Assembly (NCBI GenBank): GCA_943737045.1
Contig: CALSFV010000050.1
Location: 124,001-188,000 of the forward strand
DNA length: 64,000 bases
Reading direction: 5' to 3'
DNA from: Parapristionchus giblindavisi
Lineage: Eukaryota > Nematoda > Chromadorea > Rhabditida > Diplogasteridae
In this document: piece after piece, positions 60,201-64,000 of the stretch
Position numbering within the stretch: the stretch's first letter is position 1
How the letters are laid out: every line of letters begins with the position of its first letter
The notes under the pieces: generated by a model
Database searches by the model: none
What the model saw: the letters and a program-made list of their open reading frames with translations, nothing else
What the model was told of the DNA's origin: nothing
Program-made: the position numbers and the translations under genes

Positions 60201-63200
60201 TATTGATTATTATCAGCCGAAATCACGACAACGCTCGAACCCACGACTACTGCGGAAGCTACCACAACACTCGAGCCCACCACTACACCAGAAGTAACGA
60301 CGACGGTGGAACCCACAACTACTCCTGAAGTAACGACGACGGTGGAACCCACAACTACACCAGAAGTAACGACGACGGTGGAACCCACAACTACACCAGA
60401 AGTAACGTCGACGGTGGAACCCACAACTACACCAGAAGTAACGACGACGGTGGAACCCACAACTACACCAGAAGTAACGACGACTGTGGAACCCACAACT
60501 ACACCAGAAGTAACGACGACGGTGGAACCCACAACTACACCAGAAGTAACGACGACGGTGGAACCCACAACTACACCAGAAGTAACGACGACGGTGAAAC
60601 CCACAACTACTCCTGAAGTAACGACGACGGTGGAACCCACAACTACACCAGAAGTAACCACGACGATGGAACCCAAGACTACTCCAGAAGCTACCACGAC
60701 AGGTATACAGTTTTGGTACACTAAAAATAGTGCATAGAGTACTTCGTGATAGAGTTAGAGTCAAGAATTTAGGAGAGTGCGGGCAAAGAAGTAAGAAAAG
60801 ATTTGAAAATAAAACTTTCAAAATTTTGAATTCGTCTAAATTAAGGTTTTTTGCATGCTATTGAAAGATTTCTTGAAGTATATTTAACTTTTCTATACCT
60901 CTGCTCGATCAAGCTTGAGAAAACGTATTTCTAAATCTCACTGAAAAATCATACCGAACAGAACAAATTAGTAATATTGATTATTATCAGCCGAAATCAC
61001 GACAACGCTCGAACCCACGACTACTGCGGAAGCTACCACAACAATCGAGCCCACCACTACACCAGAAGTAACGACGACGGTGGAACCCACAACTACACCA
61101 GAAGTAACCACGACGATGGAACCCACGACTACTCCAGAAGTTACCACGACAGGTATACAGTTTTGGTACACTAAAAATAGTGCATAGAGTACTTCGTGAT
61201 AGAGTTAGAGTCAAGAATTTAGGAGAGTGCGGGCAAAGAAGTAAGAAAAGATTTGAAAATAAAACTTTCAAAATTTCGAATTCGTCTAAATTAAGGTTTT
61301 TTGCATGCTATTGAAAGATTTCTTGAAGTATATTTAACGTTTCTATACCTCTGCTCGATCAAGCTCGAGAAAACGTCTTTCTAAATCTCACTGAAAAATC
61401 ATACCGAACAGAACAAATTAGTAATATTGATTATTATCAGCCGAAATCACGACAACGCTCGAACTCACGACTACTGCGGAAGTTACCACAACACTCGAGC
61501 CCACCACTACACCAGAAGTAACGACGACGGTGGAACCCACAACTACACCAGAAGTAACCACGACGATGGAACCCACGACTACTCCAGAAGTTACCACGAC
61601 AGGTATACAGTTTTGGTACACTAAAAATAGTGCATAGAGTACTTCGTGATAGAGTTAGAGTCAAGAATTTAGGAGAGTGCGGGCAAAGAAGTAAGAAAAG
61701 ATTTGAAAATAAAACTTTCAAAATTTCGAATTCGTCTAAATTAAGGTTTTTTGCATGCTATTGAAAGATTTCTTGAAGTATATTTAACGTTTCTATACCT
61801 CTGCTCGATCAAGCTCGAGAAAACGTCTTTCTAAATCTCACTGAAAAATCATACCGAACAGAACAAATTAGTAATATTGATTATTATCAGCCGAAATCAC
61901 GACAACGCTCGAACTCACGACTACTGCGGAAGTTACCACAACACTCGAGCCCACCACTACACCAGAAGTAACGACGACGGTGGAACCCACAACTACTCCT
62001 GAAGTAACGACGACGGTGGAACCCACGACTACTCCAGAAGCTACCACGACAGGTATACAGTTTTGGTACACTAAAAATAGTGCATAGAGTACTTCGTGAT
62101 AGAGTTAGAGTCAAGAATTTAGGAGAGTGCGGGCAAAGAAGTAAGAAAAGATTTGAAAATAAAACTTTCAAAATTTCGAATTCGTCTAAATTAAGGTTTT
62201 TTGCATGCTATTGAAAGATTTCTTGAAGTATATTTTACTTTTCTATACCTCTGCTCGATCAAGCTTGAGAAAACGTATTTCTAAATCTCACTGAAAAATC
62301 ATACCGAACAGAACAAATTAGTAATATTGATTATTATCAGCCGAAATCACGACAACGCTCGAACTCACGACTACTGCGGAAGTTACCACAACACTCGAGC
62401 CCACCACTACACCAGAAGTAACGACGACGGTGGAACCCACAACTACTCCTGAAGTAACGACGACGGTGGAACCCACAACTACACCAGAAGTAACCACGAC
62501 GATGGAACCCACGACTACACCAGAAGTAACGACGACGGTGGAACCCACAACTACACCAGAAGTAACGACGACGGTGGAACCCACAACTACACCAGAAGTA
62601 ACGACGACGGTGGAACCCACAACTACACCAGAAGTAACGACGACGGTGGAACCCACAACTACACCAGAAGTAACGACGACTGTGGAACCCACAACTACAC
62701 CAGAAGTAACGACGACGGTGGAACCCACAACTACACCAGAAGTAACGACGACGGTGAAACCCACAACTACTCCTGAAGTAACGACGACGGTGGAACCCAC
62801 AACTACACCAGAAGTAACGACGACGGTGGAACCCACAACTACTCCAGAAGCTACCACGACAGGTATACAGTTTTGGTACACTAAAAATAGTGCATAGAGT
62901 ACTTCGTGATAGAGTTAGAGTCAAGAATTAAGGAGAGTGCGGGCAAAGAAGTAAGAAAAGATTTGAAAATAAAACTTTCAAAATTTTGAATTCGTCTAAA
63001 TTAAGGTTTTTTGCATGCTATTGAACGATTTCTTGAAGTATATTTTACTTTTCTATACCTCTGCTCGATCGAGCTTGAGAAAACGTATTTCTAAATCTCA
63101 CTGAAAAATCATACCGAACAGAATAAATTAGTAATATTGATTATTATCAGCCGAAATCACGACAACGCTCGAACCCACGACTACTGCGGAAGCTACCACA

Positions 63201-64000
63201 ACACTCGAGCCCACCACTACACCAGAAGTAACGACGACGGTGGAACCCACAACTACTCCTGAAGCTACCACGACAGGTATACAGTTTTGGTACACTAAAA
63301 ATAGTGCATAGAGTACTTCGTGATAGAGTTAGAGTCAAGAATTAAGGAGAGTGCGGGCAAAGAAGTAAGAAAAGATTTGAAAATAAAACTTTCAAAATTT
63401 TGAATTCGTCTAAATTAAGGTTTTTTGCATGCTATTGAAAGATTTCTTGAAGTATATTTTACTTCTCTATACCTCTGCTCGATCAAGCTTGAGAAAACGT
63501 ATTTCTAAATCTCACTGAAAAATCATACCGAACAGAACAAATTAGTAATATTGATTATTATCAGCCGAAATCACGACAACGCTCGAACCCACGACTACTG
63601 CGGAAGCTACCACAACACTCGAGCCCACCACTACACCAGAAGTAACGACGACGGTGGAACCCACAACTACACCAGAAGTAACGACGACGATGGAACCCAC
63701 AACTACACCAGAAGCTACCACGACAGGTATACAGTTTTGGTACACTAAAAATAGTGCATAGAGTACTTCGTGATAGAGTTAGAGTCAAGAATTAAGGAGA
63801 GTGCGGGCAAAGAAGTAAGAAAAGATTTGAAAATAAAACTCAAAATTTTGAATTCGTCTAAATTAAGGTTTTTTGCATGCTATTGAAAGATTTCTTGAAG
63901 TATATTTTACTTCTCTATACCTCTGCTCGATCAAGCTTGAGAAAACGTATTTCTAAATCTCACTGAAAAATCATACCGAACAGAACAAATTAGTAATATT
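48209..64000 (+). CDS. Giant mucin-like Thr/Pro/Glu/Ser-rich gene, open at both ends
   Basis: Twenty-two exons are visible: 48209-48280, 48679-48990, 49210-51174, 51893-52630, 52919-53116, 53405-54214, 54503-54700, 54989-55186, 55475-55672, 55961-56764, 57053-57250, 57539-57960, 58249-58446, 58735-59442, 59731-59928, 60217-60702, 60991-61152, 61441-61602, 61891-62052, 62341-62862, 63151-63276 and 63565-63726. All start after an AG and end before GTATAC or GTATGT, and all are phase 1-1, so any exon can be added or dropped in frame. Repeats are TTTVEPTTTPEV (12 residues) in most exons and PTSSTQETTTEVTSTMT (17 residues) in the third. Such Thr/Ser/Pro-rich arrays are typical of heavily O-glycosylated secreted or surface mucins; signal peptide and folded domains are outside the window. 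Introns between exons 4 and 22 are 288 nt each. Exons 57539-57960 and 58735-59442 are frame-broken. The next acceptor would fall just past 64,000. Confidence 0.82.
49240..51140 (+). repeat. 51-bp coding repeat array (about 37 units)
   Basis: The unit encodes a 17-residue Thr/Ser-rich repeat inside the third mucin exon. Units in the first third alternate CTGGAG and CAGGAG (Leu/Gln) and ACTCCAACA/ACTCCCACA; later units are almost invariant, so the 3' part was homogenised more recently. Confidence 0.95.
51324..51532. repeat. Polypurine (GA/GGA) tract in a mucin intron
   Basis: About 210 bp of almost uninterrupted G/A on the plus strand (GGGAGGGGGAGGGGGG and GAGAGAG blocks), in the long intron between 51,174 and 51,893. 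It could form triplex or G-rich structures; that is inferred from composition only. The rest of the intron is AT-rich with nothing recognised. Confidence 0.9.
51893..64000 (+). repeat. 36-bp coding repeats within a tandem exon-plus-intron array
   Basis: Two levels of repetition are nested. Inside exons a 36-bp unit (ACGACGACGGTGGAACCCAC plus AACTACACCAGAAGTA) is repeated; around them the complete exon-plus-intron module is repeated. Module lengths are 486 or 450 bp plus multiples of 36, apart from three modules with small indels. Confidence 0.95.

Noticed and set aside
51843..63745. Minus-strand Val/Gly/Ser-rich frames (VVVGSTVVVTSG) and Cys/Phe/Arg-rich frames across the mucin array
   Set aside because: These are antisense shadows of the 36-bp coding repeat. 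Splice signals, phase 1-1 boundaries and a plausible protein type are all on the plus strand.

Overview
The window is eukaryotic and most likely from a nematode of the rhabditid/diplogastrid type. The reasons are compact multi-exon genes, short introns ending in TTTCAG-like acceptors, abundant MITEs, a mariner relic, and intron-borne minisatellites. The species cannot be named from the sequence alone. No bacterial, organellar or viral gene set is visible.

Positions 1-42,450 are a tandem segmental duplication. Unit 1 (1-20,354) and unit 2 (20,355-36,684) are almost identical. Unit 3 (36,685 to about 42,450) starts nearly identical to unit 2 and then becomes an older, diverged paralogue. Each unit carries the 3' part of an unrecognised gene (here 'gene B') followed by an unrecognised Lys/Glu-rich gene ('gene A', with a SUMO-interaction-like motif). 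Units 1 and 2 then hold about 7 kb of mobile and foldback DNA: two long inverted-repeat elements with tRNA-like arms, a GC-box/TATA module, a dead mariner and several MITEs. After that comes 'gene C', and in unit 1 only a small membrane protein gene ('gene D') and a minus-strand exon. Unit 2 has lost 5,264 bp covering the end of gene C, all of gene D and the minus-strand exon. Intron minisatellites (33 bp in gene A, 53 bp in gene C) differ strongly in copy number between units.

Positions 42,450-48,200 are a mixed stretch. It has the end of another unrecognised gene ('gene E'), a minus-strand exon that may belong to a BTB-type protein, a cysteine-rich ORF, a long ATT microsatellite, several foldbacks and TTAA-type MITEs.

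Positions 48,209-64,000 are one strand of a giant mucin-like gene, open at both ends. Twenty-two Thr/Pro/Glu/Ser-rich exons are visible, all phase 1-1. The last eighteen are near-identical copies made of 36-bp (12-residue) repeats, separated by introns of exactly 288 nt wherever the intron is complete. Two of these exons carry frame-breaking indels. This array is the most striking structure in the window.
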